From contig CALCHI010000026.1 in NCBI GenBank assembly GCA_937901285.1, forward strand, positions 1-5,652: a DNA stretch of 5,652 bases, written 5' to 3'. A model generated the notes under the pieces. The model ran no database searches. It was not told where the DNA came from and saw only the letters and a program-made list of their open reading frames with translations. Positions within the stretch are counted from its first letter, which is position 1. Every line of letters starts with the position of its first letter. This stretch comes from UBA8437 sp003445035. Lineage in GTDB: Bacteria; Planctomycetota; Planctomycetia; Planctomycetales; Planctomycetaceae. The position numbers and the translations under genes are program-made. Shown piece after piece: positions 1 through 5,652 of this stretch.

Positions 1-205
1 TGTCTCTGAGGAAGTGAAGTGCTGATCGAGTCGTTCGGCCGCATTCATCGACGGATCCACGAAGACAGGCTGGTGGCTTCCGAGTGTCATCACTGGAGAG
101 ACCCGTCGCCAGTCTCCCGGGGGTGGAGTTGCCCGCCGGGGGGCCAGACGGCAAGATGCGTTCTCGCTCTCGGAGTGGTTCTCTCCCTCGCAGATCCTCC
201 ACAAA

Positions 206-209
206 AGGA
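206..209 (+). promoter_or_regulatory. Ribosome binding site that selects the DUF1080 start
   Basis: The bases AGGA follow an A-rich stretch and lie 10 bases before the ATG at 220. The frame is also open back to a GTG at 19, but the 67 codons in between resemble no secreted-protein start. The ATG at 220 begins a good signal peptide, so this site supports 220 as the true start. Confidence 0.6.
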
Positions 210-219
210 ACAGCTGTCC

Positions 220-1029
220 ATGTTGAGTATCCCTCGCCTGGTCCTGGTTGCACGCATCACGGCTGTCGGGGTGGCCTGTTTCCTCGTGCCGGTCGTCGCG
301 GGGGCTGCCGATGCCGCCAACACGCTGACACAGATGGAACGTTCGCAGGGATTCGCATTGCTCTTCGACGGCCGATCGCTGTCCGGCTGGCAACACAAGG
401 GGAACTGGAAGGTCACCAAGGGGGTGATTTCCCGTAGCGGCCGCGGGGGCAGCCTGGTTTTCGTCTCGAAGAAGGTTCCCGACGATTTCGAGTTGCGGTT
501 TGAATGGCGGGTCGGCGTCGGTAGCAACAGCGGGGTGTATTACCGGCCCGGCCAGTACGAATATCAGATTCTGGACAACAAGAAACACATCGACGGTCGA
601 AATCCCAGGACCAGCGCCGCTTCGCTCTACTTCTGCATTGCCCCATCACACGACGCGACGGCGAAGGTGGGAAGCTGGAACACGGGACGGATCGTGGCCA
701 AGGGCAGCGTGATCCAGCATTGGCTCAATGGCAAGAAGGTCGTCGATTTCGACTACGCCGATCCGCGATGGAAAGAGCATGTCGAACTGTTGCGACTCCG
801 GGGTGGCAAACTGGCTGCACGGGGCGCCCGGTTGAACCTGCAGGACCACGGGGATCCTGTCTGGTACCGTTCGATCCGGATGAGGACGATTCCGCGAGGT
901 GAAAAACTCGTTAGCGACAACATCCGTCCCCAGAAGATCTCACCGGAAGTCCGTGCTGCGGAGCAGAAGAAGCTGAAGGGAATTCTTGACCGGCGGAAGG
1001 CGGCGGCCCGCAAAAAGAAGAAGCCGTAG
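220..1029 (+). CDS. Secreted DUF1080 / 3-keto-disaccharide hydrolase-like protein
   Basis: This 269-residue protein matches the DUF1080 family (Pfam 3keto-disac_hyd, concanavalin-like fold), some members of which hydrolyse 3-keto-glycosides. Residues 1-29 form a Sec-type signal peptide with a hydrophobic core at about 13-27 and a likely cut after AGA (27-29), so the protein should act outside the cytoplasm. Family hallmarks appear in order: LFDGRSLSGW at 48-57, SNSGVYYRP at 102-110 followed by YEYQILDN at 113-120, the strand W153-G171 containing RIVAKG and HWLNG, and LQDHGDPVWYRSIRMR at 207-222. The fold is therefore complete. After it comes a tail of about 45 residues that ends in a very basic stretch (RRKAAARKKKKP, 258-269), which the core domain does not need. 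The ATG at 220 is preferred over the in-frame GTG at 19 because it has a ribosome site and starts the signal peptide. The DUF1501 gene follows 163 bases downstream on the same strand. Family assignment is firm; the substrate is unknown. Confidence 0.9.
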   Translation: MLSIPRLVLVARITAVGVACFLVPVVAGAADAANTLTQMERSQGFALLFDGRSLSGWQHKGNWKVTKGVISRSGRGGSLVFVSKKVPDDFELRFEWRVGVGSNSGVYYRPGQYEYQILDNKKHIDGRNPRTSAASLYFCIAPSHDATAKVGSWNTGRIVAKGSVIQHWLNGKKVVDFDYADPRWKEHVELLRLRGGKLAARGARLNLQDHGDPVWYRSIRMRTIPRGEKLVSDNIRPQKISPEVRAAEQKKLKGILDRRKAAARKKKKP

Positions 1030-1039
1030 ACAGCCGAGA

Positions 1040-1061
1040 CCATTTCGTGGTTCCGGAATGG
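1040..1061 (+). other. Hairpin just after the DUF1080 stop codon
   Basis: CCATTTCG (1040-1047) pairs with CGGAATGG (1054-1061), giving an 8-bp stem with one T-G wobble and the 6-base loop TGGTTC. It starts 10 bases after the stop codon. No T run follows (the next bases are CAGGAAAAC), so it is not a standard intrinsic terminator. It could protect the 3' end of the mRNA or weaken read-through into the next gene. It could also be chance. Confidence 0.35.
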
Positions 1062-1144
1062 CAGGAAAACCGTTCCCGGGAGAGTGAAATCGCCGAGAAC
1101 TGTTGATAGGCCTCTGCAATTCGTAGTAAAACGGGTCTTGAGGC

Positions 1145-1163
1145 GCCGTGTGGATCTCACGGC
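1145..1163 (+). other. Inverted repeat in the DUF1501 leader
   Basis: GCCGTG (1145-1150) and CACGGC (1158-1163) form a perfect 6-bp inverted repeat around a 7-base spacer. It ends 29 bases before the DUF1501 ATG and does not cover the ribosome site. It may be an operator or a leader hairpin, but a 6-bp repeat is common by chance in GC-rich DNA. Confidence 0.25.
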
Positions 1164-1181
1164 ACGACTGAAACACATACC

Positions 1182-1185
1182 GGAG
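1182..1185 (+). promoter_or_regulatory. Ribosome binding site of the DUF1501 gene
   Basis: GGAG lies 7 bases before the ATG at 1193, which is near-ideal spacing and supports that start. Confidence 0.65.
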
Positions 1186-1192
1186 AATCTGG

Positions 1193-2467
1193 ATGTTCTC
1201 GATCAGTTCGGGCAAGCAGGGACAGCGGTTCTGTGATGGGCTGACGCGGCGTGACGCGTTGCAGGTTGGAGCGATGAGCGTGGGCGGCCTGACCCTGGCC
1301 GACCTGTTGCGTTCGGAGGCACAGGCCGACACCGGGTCCAGCCACAAGGCTCTGATCAACATCCACCTTGCCGGTGGACCTTCGCACCAGGACATGTTTG
1401 ACCTGAAGCCCGAGGCACCTCGAGAATTCCGCGGCGAGTTCGAGCCGATCGCGACCAACGTGTCGGGGATCGATATTTGCGAGCACATGCCGATGCTGGC
1501 CCAGGCGGCCGACAAGTATGCGATCATTCGGTCTCTGACCGGTTCGATTGCCGACCACAGTGACTACCCGACCCAGACCGGTTTTCCGCGGGGTGACCTG
1601 CAGAGCATGGGGGGGCGTCCCTCGATCGGCAGCGTTGCGGCCAGGTTGCACGGCAGCACCGGCGGGGCCCCGCCGTTTGTTGGCTACAACGGATCTTACA
1701 CCGGTTACCTGAGTTCGGTCTTCAAGCCCTACAAGCCGCAGGGCGGTGAACTGAAGCTCAACAACACGCTGACGGCCAGCCGACTGCAGTCTCGAACCGA
1801 CCTGCTGGTCGGGCTGGACCGGCTGCGTCGGGACGTGGACCACACCGGACACATGCTGGCCCTGGACGCCTACACCCGCCAGGCGGTCGACATCGTGACA
1901 TCGGGCCGCGTGGCCGACGCGTTGGATATGAACACCGAGGACCCCCGGGTCCGCGATCGGTACGGCAGCCAGGGAAGCATGTTCCTGAAAGCCCGACGGC
2001 TGATCGAAGCCGGTGTCCGTGTCGTCGGTTTCAACTGGGGCAGTTGGGACACTCACAGTGGTAATTTCAATCATCTTCGTGGCCAGTTGCCGAATCTGGA
2101 CAGGTCGCTGCACGCCCTGCTTGAAGACCTGCACGCTCGCGGAATGGACAAGGACGTGACCGTCTGCGTCTGGGGTGAGTTTGGACGTACGCCACGTGTC
2201 AATAAGAACAAGGGTGGTCGCGACCACTGGTACGAGGTGGCGATGTGCTTCCTGGCCGGCGGCGGAATGAAGACTGGCCAGGTGGTCGGCAAGTCGAGCC
2301 GGAATGCCGAGCGAGCCGTCGAGCGGCCGGTGCACCTGCTGGAGGTCTTTGCGACGATGTACCACAACCTGGGCATCGACGTGCGGACCACCACGATCGA
2401 TGACCCGGGCGGACGGCCGCAGTATCTGACCGGCGGCCGGTTGCCGATCCACGAACTGATCGCCTGA
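1193..2467 (+). CDS. DUF1501 family protein with twin-arginine leader
   Basis: This 424-residue protein belongs to DUF1501 (PF07394), placed in the alkaline phosphatase/sulfatase-like superfamily; the family is abundant in planctomycetes and has no established reaction. The N-terminus has a twin-arginine signal (TRRDAL at 18-23, then a mild hydrophobic stretch to about residue 40), which suggests folded export by Tat. Family blocks visible in order are HLAGGPSHQDMFD at 58-70, ICEHMPMLAQAADKY from residue 95, GVRVVGFNWGSWDTHSGNF ending at 292 with WDTH at 285-288, and WGEFGRTP at 327-334 followed by GGRDHW at 341-346. The His and Asp residues of the GGPSH, WDTH and GRDHW blocks are plausible metal ligands by analogy with the superfamily; this is inference. 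Length is normal for the family and nothing is truncated. The gene follows the DUF1080 gene on the same strand and ends at a strong terminator. In planctomycetes DUF1501 genes often sit beside DUF1549/DUF1553 cytochrome-type genes; no such partner is visible here. Confidence 0.93.
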   Translation: MFSISSGKQGQRFCDGLTRRDALQVGAMSVGGLTLADLLRSEAQADTGSSHKALINIHLAGGPSHQDMFDLKPEAPREFRGEFEPIATNVSGIDICEHMPMLAQAADKYAIIRSLTGSIADHSDYPTQTGFPRGDLQSMGGRPSIGSVAARLHGSTGGAPPFVGYNGSYTGYLSSVFKPYKPQGGELKLNNTLTASRLQSRTDLLVGLDRLRRDVDHTGHMLALDAYTRQAVDIVTSGRVADALDMNTEDPRVRDRYGSQGSMFLKARRLIEAGVRVVGFNWGSWDTHSGNFNHLRGQLPNLDRSLHALLEDLHARGMDKDVTVCVWGEFGRTPRVNKNKGGRDHWYEVAMCFLAGGGMKTGQVVGKSSRNAERAVERPVHLLEVFATMYHNLGIDVRTTTIDDPGGRPQYLTGGRLPIHELIA

Positions 2468-2485
2468 TCGGGTCCCGGAAATCAC

Positions 2486-2529
2486 GACGGGGCCGGCTCC
2501 GCCTTGGGCAGGGCCGGCCCCGTTTTTTT
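2486..2529 (+). terminator. Strong intrinsic terminator between convergent genes
   Basis: ACGGGGCCGGC (2487-2497) pairs perfectly with GCCGGCCCCGT (2513-2523) over 11 bp. The stem can extend inward through GCC/GGC (2501-2503 with 2507-2509) past one mismatch. Seven T residues follow (2523-2529). It lies 19 bases after the DUF1501 stop codon and should end that transcript. On the minus strand the hairpin directly follows the peptidase stop codon, but the next bases read CGTGATTTCC with only a short T run, so termination of the peptidase mRNA may be weaker. Confidence 0.92.
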
Positions 2530-4639
2530 ATGCAAGACCGTTGTGCTTCAGCAGCGCCGCGGTGTTTGGCTCTCGGCCGCGGAAGTCCCGGAAGATGTCC
2601 ATTGGGTGTCTCCCCCCCCCGCATGCCAGCACGGTGTCCCGGAAACGCCGACCCGTTTCCGTAACCGCCTGCTCGTCGTCGAGACCGGCATCTTCGAAAG
2701 CGCCGAAGGCGTCTGCACTGAGCACCTCGGCCCACTTGTAACTGTAGTACCCGGCCGCGTAACCACCGGCGAAGATGTGCTGGAAGCCGCACAGGAAACG
2801 GTTTTCGGGAAGAGGCAGCAATGGGGAGGTCCGCTCGGCGATCCGTTGCTGAATCTTGAGCACAGTGTCTTCCCCCGCGGGATCGAACTGGTGGTGCAGG
2901 TGCATGTCGAGCATGCCGAAATTCAACTGCCGCAGCATCAGCGACCCCGCGCGAAAAGTCCGCGCGCGGCAGAGTTTCTCGAACAGATCCTCCGGCAGCA
3001 CCTCACCGGTCTGGTAGTGCCTGGCGATCCCCAGCAGTGTTGGCCGGTGGTAACACCAGTTCTCCATGAACTGGCTGGGCAACTCGACAGCATCCCATTC
3101 GACGCCGTTGATTCCCGAAGCGTCAGCGTGTTCGACGGTCGTCATCATGTGCTGCAGACCGTGGCCGAACTCGTGGAACAGCGTCTCGACTTCGCGAAAC
3201 GTCATCAGCGACGGTCGGTCGCCGACAGGTGGCGTCGAGTTGCAGATCAGGTGTGCCACGGGCAACTGCAGACGGTCATCGATCCGGCATCGGACCAGGC
3301 ATTCGTTCATCCAGGCACCGCCGCGCTTGGTTTCCGGACGAGAATAGGGGTCCAGGTAGAACCCGGCTCGTTCGTTCTGCTGTTCGTCGCGAACAATGAA
3401 GTAGCGGACATCCTCGTGCCAGATCGGAGCCTGTCCATCGGCGGCTTCGACCGTGATCCCGAACAACCGATGGCACAGCGAGAAGAGCCCGTCGAGGACG
3501 CGATCGAGGGAGAAGTACGGGCGGAGATCCTCGTCGGTGAAATCGAACCGGCTTTCACGCAGCCGCTCGGACCAGAACGCCGCGTCCCACTGGGCCAGGG
3601 GCTCTTGCTGTCCCGAATCGGTGGCCAGTTCTTTCAGGTCGTCCAGGTCTCGGTTTCCCGCCTCCCAGGCCGCTTCCCGCAGGGTTTCGAACATCTCTTC
3701 GACCGCTTCGACTCCCGTGGCCATCTTCGACGTCAGGCTGACCTCGGCGTAGCTGGCGAAGCCGAGCAGGCTGGCTCGCTCGCGACGCAACGCAAGGATC
3801 TCATCAATCAACGGCGCGTTGTCGGTCTCGCCGTCTGAGGCTCGCGTGACGTAGGCTCGGTACAGGGTTTCCCGCAGATCACGTTTTCGGCAGTGTTGCA
3901 GGAAAGGCATGGCAATCGGGACATCGAGCGTGAATCGCCACGGCCCCTGCTCCGGTGTCCCGGCGGATGTTTCGGAAGACTCGATCTCGGTGGAACGGCT
4001 GTCGTTGTAGGACTGTGAGGACAGTTGCAGCAACGTATCGGGAAGCCCGTCGACATCCGACTGGTCGGTCAAGACCAGGTCCCAGGCCTTGGTGGCATCG
4101 AGCACGTTGTTGGAGAAGCTGGTCGAGATTTGTGACAGCTGCGAAGCGATGTCGTTGAATCGTTCCTGTTGTTCTCCGTCCAGTCCGATGCCGGCCAGTT
4201 CGGCATCACGGATTCGTTCGTGGATGATTCGCTGCTGCGGTTCGGTGAAAGTCTCCCAGGTGGAGGTGTCTCGCAGATGCTTGAGAGCAACGAAGACAGG
4301 ACGGCTCTGGCGGATTCTCAGTCCCATGGCCACCACGTCTGGAAGCACCGAGTCGTGGGCCTCACGGAGTTCGTCCGAGTTGGCGACGCCCATCAGGTGC
4401 GTGACCGGCGACCAGCTGCGTTCCCAGTTCCGGCCGAGCGTCTCGAGGACGGCAATTGTGTTGTCCCAGGTGGCCTGGCCGGGATCCGACAGGTCGGCCT
4501 CGATCTTGTTGATCGCGACAGCCGTGGCGTCCAGGATCTCGCGAACGGCTGGTTCCACGTGCGAAGGAGTGATCCGGTCAAAGGGGGGCAGTCCCTCGGT
4601 TGTCAGCAAGGGGTTCTCGGCGGGTGTCTCGCTCGACAT
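2528..4639 (-). CDS. prlC: M3 family zinc oligopeptidase, oligopeptidase A type
   Basis: This 703-residue enzyme matches M3A peptidases such as E. coli oligopeptidase A (OpdA/PrlC, 680 residues), which cut short peptides in the cytoplasm, including degraded signal peptides. There is no signal sequence. The N-terminus (NPLLTTEGLPPFDRITPSHV from residue 9) is typical of this group. A helical N-terminal region is followed by the peptidase domain in roughly the last 480 residues. The zinc site is HEFGH at 489-493, with the third ligand Glu519 in AVELPSQFMENW. Substrate-binding His621 and Tyr627, Tyr631 and Tyr634 lie in HIFAGGYAAGYYSYKW (621-636), matching the neurolysin/OpdA pattern. The C-terminal block MDIFRDFRGREP is intact. 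The ATG at 4639 is chosen over a TTG at 4645 because GGAG lies 10 bases before it. Three consecutive GGG glycine codons (674-676) form a nine-G run. The gene converges with the DUF1501 gene and diverges from the cyclase gene. Function is confident; the symbol is by homology only. Confidence 0.95.
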   Translation of the reverse strand: MSSETPAENPLLTTEGLPPFDRITPSHVEPAVREILDATAVAINKIEADLSDPGQATWDNTIAVLETLGRNWERSWSPVTHLMGVANSDELREAHDSVLPDVVAMGLRIRQSRPVFVALKHLRDTSTWETFTEPQQRIIHERIRDAELAGIGLDGEQQERFNDIASQLSQISTSFSNNVLDATKAWDLVLTDQSDVDGLPDTLLQLSSQSYNDSRSTEIESSETSAGTPEQGPWRFTLDVPIAMPFLQHCRKRDLRETLYRAYVTRASDGETDNAPLIDEILALRRERASLLGFASYAEVSLTSKMATGVEAVEEMFETLREAAWEAGNRDLDDLKELATDSGQQEPLAQWDAAFWSERLRESRFDFTDEDLRPYFSLDRVLDGLFSLCHRLFGITVEAADGQAPIWHEDVRYFIVRDEQQNERAGFYLDPYSRPETKRGGAWMNECLVRCRIDDRLQLPVAHLICNSTPPVGDRPSLMTFREVETLFHEFGHGLQHMMTTVEHADASGINGVEWDAVELPSQFMENWCYHRPTLLGIARHYQTGEVLPEDLFEKLCRARTFRAGSLMLRQLNFGMLDMHLHHQFDPAGEDTVLKIQQRIAERTSPLLPLPENRFLCGFQHIFAGGYAAGYYSYKWAEVLSADAFGAFEDAGLDDEQAVTETGRRFRDTVLACGGGRHPMDIFRDFRGREPNTAALLKHNGLA

Positions 4640-4823
4640 GAACAATGCTCTCCGGCTTGGCTGTGACAGATCGTGAGGTCATCGTGGCGACCTCGGCGAA
4701 GGGGTTCAACCCGGGCCGTGACCCGTGGCACTTGACTGGCCGGTTGGTTTCGCCAGAGTGAAGGCCGGTTTGCCGATGGCGGGCCGACCGAATGTCCTCA
4801 ATCCACTCAACGGATTTCTCGTC
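4640..4823. promoter_or_regulatory. Divergent intergenic region, presumed promoters for peptidase and cyclase
   Basis: These 184 bases separate two genes read in opposite directions, so both promoters should lie here or just inside the genes. I see no convincing -35/-10 pair; a TTGACT at 4732-4737 has no good -10 partner. Small symmetrical elements are present: GAGGTC/GACCTC (4675-4680 and 4689-4694, 8-base spacer), the 11-base palindrome GGGTTCAACCC (4702-4712), a direct repeat of GGCCGGTT (4738-4745 and 4763-4770), and CTCAA twice with 9-base periodicity (4797-4801 and 4806-4810). Any of these could be a regulator site, and none is diagnostic. Confidence 0.4.
4650..4653 (-). promoter_or_regulatory. 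Ribosome binding site that selects the peptidase start
   Basis: On the minus strand GGAG lies 10 bases before the ATG at 4639 and only 4 bases before the in-frame TTG at 4645. The spacing and the start-codon strength favour the ATG, which removes two residues from the longest reading frame. Confidence 0.6.
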
Positions 4824-5652
4824 ATGATCCCGCCTCGTCGCCGCGGCCTGCTGCCTGTTGTCATCGTGTCACTGCTGTCGGTGTTGTCGACTGGTCTTGC
4901 TGTCGCTGGGAAGCCCCCTGCCCGCCACGTGATGACGCTGACCGATATCGACCGGCAATTGAAGGAACTCTCGAACTGGGGCCGATGGGGTGATGACGAC
5001 GAACTGGGTGCGTTGAACCTGATCACGCCGAAGATGCGGCGGCGTGCGGCCAGGCTGGTCAAACGGGGAGTGACTGTGTCGTTGGCGCGAGTGGCCGAGG
5101 AGATCAAGGCGGTCGACAACCCCGATCCGTTCGAGCAGAAGATGCTCAAGATTGGTCGCACACCGGGGGTGCCCTGGGCGGTCGACAACTACAGTGTCAA
5201 CTACCACGGTTACGCCCACACGCACATCGACTCGCTTTGCCACCTCTTCTTCCGTGGCCGCCTCTACAACGGGTTCACTCACGACGATGTGACCGAAAAG
5301 GGGGCCCGCCGGCTGAGCATTCACAACCTGCGGAACGGAATATTTGCCCGCGGCATCCTGGTGGACATTCCCCGGTTGCGGGGCAAGAAGTGGCTGGAGC
5401 CCGGAGAGGCGGTGTACCCGGAGGACCTGGACGCCTGGGAGGATGAGGCCGATGTGAAGATCCGTCGAGGCGACATCGTGTTCTTCCGCACGGGCCGGTG
5501 GGCGCGACGTGACGCGAAAGGGCCCTGGGATGTGCAAAAGGTCGGGATGCCCGGTCTCCACGCTTCGTGCTGTGCGTGGCTGAAAAAGCGGGACGTGGCC
5601 ATGGTTGGCAGTGATGCCGCGATGGACGTGATGCCGTCGCAGATCGAAGGGA
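4824..5652 (+). CDS. Exported cyclase-family (kynurenine formamidase-like) protein, C-terminus outside window
   Basis: The frame is open from 4824 to the right edge with no stop, giving 276 complete codons of a partial gene. It matches the cyclase family (PF04199, COG1878), metal-dependent hydrolases that include kynurenine formamidase and isatin hydrolase. Residues 1-28 are a clear signal peptide: RRR at 5-7, a hydrophobic core at 9-25, and a likely cut after AVA (26-28). Family blocks follow: NWGRWGDDDELGALNLITP at 51-69, the metal motif HGYAHTHIDSLCH at 128-140 (HxDxxxH = His134, Asp136, His140), YNG at 148-150, RRGDIVFFRTGRW in the middle, and GLHASCCAWL from 244 leading to VGSDAAMDVMPS at 261-272. 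The conserved C-terminal region lies beyond the window. An in-frame ATG at 4776 would add 16 residues ahead of the signal peptide; 4824 is preferred because it gives a standard signal sequence, although its ribosome site (CGGA, 4811-4814) is weak. Substrate is unknown; family assignment is firm. Confidence 0.88.
   Translation, partial: MIPPRRRGLLPVVIVSLLSVLSTGLAVAGKPPARHVMTLTDIDRQLKELSNWGRWGDDDELGALNLITPKMRRRAARLVKRGVTVSLARVAEEIKAVDNPDPFEQKMLKIGRTPGVPWAVDNYSVNYHGYAHTHIDSLCHLFFRGRLYNGFTHDDVTEKGARRLSIHNLRNGIFARGILVDIPRLRGKKWLEPGEAVYPEDLDAWEDEADVKIRRGDIVFFRTGRWARRDAKGPWDVQKVGMPGLHASCCAWLKKRDVAMVGSDAAMDVMPSQIEG

Noticed and set aside
19..219. N-terminal extension of the DUF1080 protein from a GTG at 19
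   Set aside because: The 67 added residues show no domain, would bury the signal peptide inside the protein, and ignore the ribosome site before the ATG at 220.
1157..2485. Long minus-strand open frame (442 codons) opposite the DUF1501 gene
   Set aside because: It is a shadow of the GC-rich DUF1501 gene: its translation is rich in Arg, Val, Gln and His, shows no recognisable domain, and covers a strand with a firmly identified gene.
2504..3838. Long plus-strand open frame (444 codons) opposite the peptidase gene
   Set aside because: It begins inside the terminator hairpin and lies antisense to the conserved M3 catalytic domain. The translation has no family motif, so it is a composition artefact.
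4089..4676. Plus-strand open frames (up to 195 codons) over the N-terminal part of the peptidase
   Set aside because: They are antisense to a gene with clear homology across this stretch and have no recognisable motif.
4776..4823. Upstream in-frame ATG for the cyclase gene
   Set aside because: It would place 16 mostly uncharged residues before a standard signal peptide; AAGG at 4761-4764 is 11 bases away, so it is possible but less likely than 4824.
4869..5561. Minus-strand open frame (230 codons) opposite the cyclase gene
   Set aside because: The plus-strand frame has a signal peptide and several cyclase-family motifs across the same bases; the antisense frame has none.
1..5652. CRISPR arrays, insertion sequences, tRNA or rRNA genes, defence or toxin-antitoxin genes
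   Set aside because: No regularly spaced repeats, transposase motifs, tRNA cloverleaf or rRNA-like stretches were seen; the coding space is filled by four ordinary chromosomal families.

Overview
The window is GC-rich bacterial chromosome and most probably comes from a planctomycete. It carries an exported DUF1080 protein and a twin-arginine DUF1501 protein, two families that are strongly expanded in Planctomycetes, together with GC-rich third codon positions. This assignment rests on gene content and is an inference; no rRNA or other phylogenetic marker is present.

Layout from left to right: (1) bases 1-219 contain no convincing gene, and all three plus-strand frames are closed by stop codons within the first 25 bases. 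(2) 220-1029 (+) encodes a secreted DUF1080 / 3-keto-disaccharide hydrolase-like protein. (3) 1030-1192 is a 163-base gap with two short hairpins. (4) 1193-2467 (+) encodes a DUF1501 protein with a twin-arginine leader. (5) 2486-2529 is a strong intrinsic terminator, and the stop codon of the convergent next gene lies in its T tract. (6) 2528-4639 (-) encodes a full-length M3 zinc oligopeptidase of the oligopeptidase A (PrlC/OpdA) type with all catalytic motifs visible. (7) 4640-4823 is a divergent intergenic region. (8) From 4824 (+) an exported cyclase-family (kynurenine formamidase-like) protein begins and runs off the right edge without a stop.

The two left genes could be co-transcribed and then stop at the terminator. 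Three of the four products carry export signals (Sec for DUF1080 and the cyclase, Tat for DUF1501), while the peptidase has none and is expected in the cytoplasm. DUF1080 and DUF1501 genes often occur near polysaccharide-breakdown loci in planctomycetes, but nothing here fixes a common pathway, and the peptidase looks like an unrelated housekeeping gene. I see no mobile element, CRISPR array, tRNA, rRNA or defence system. The region is largely ordinary. The points most worth a second look are a nine-G tract near the peptidase C-terminus, the terminator overlapping a stop codon, and a variant metal-binding motif in the cyclase.
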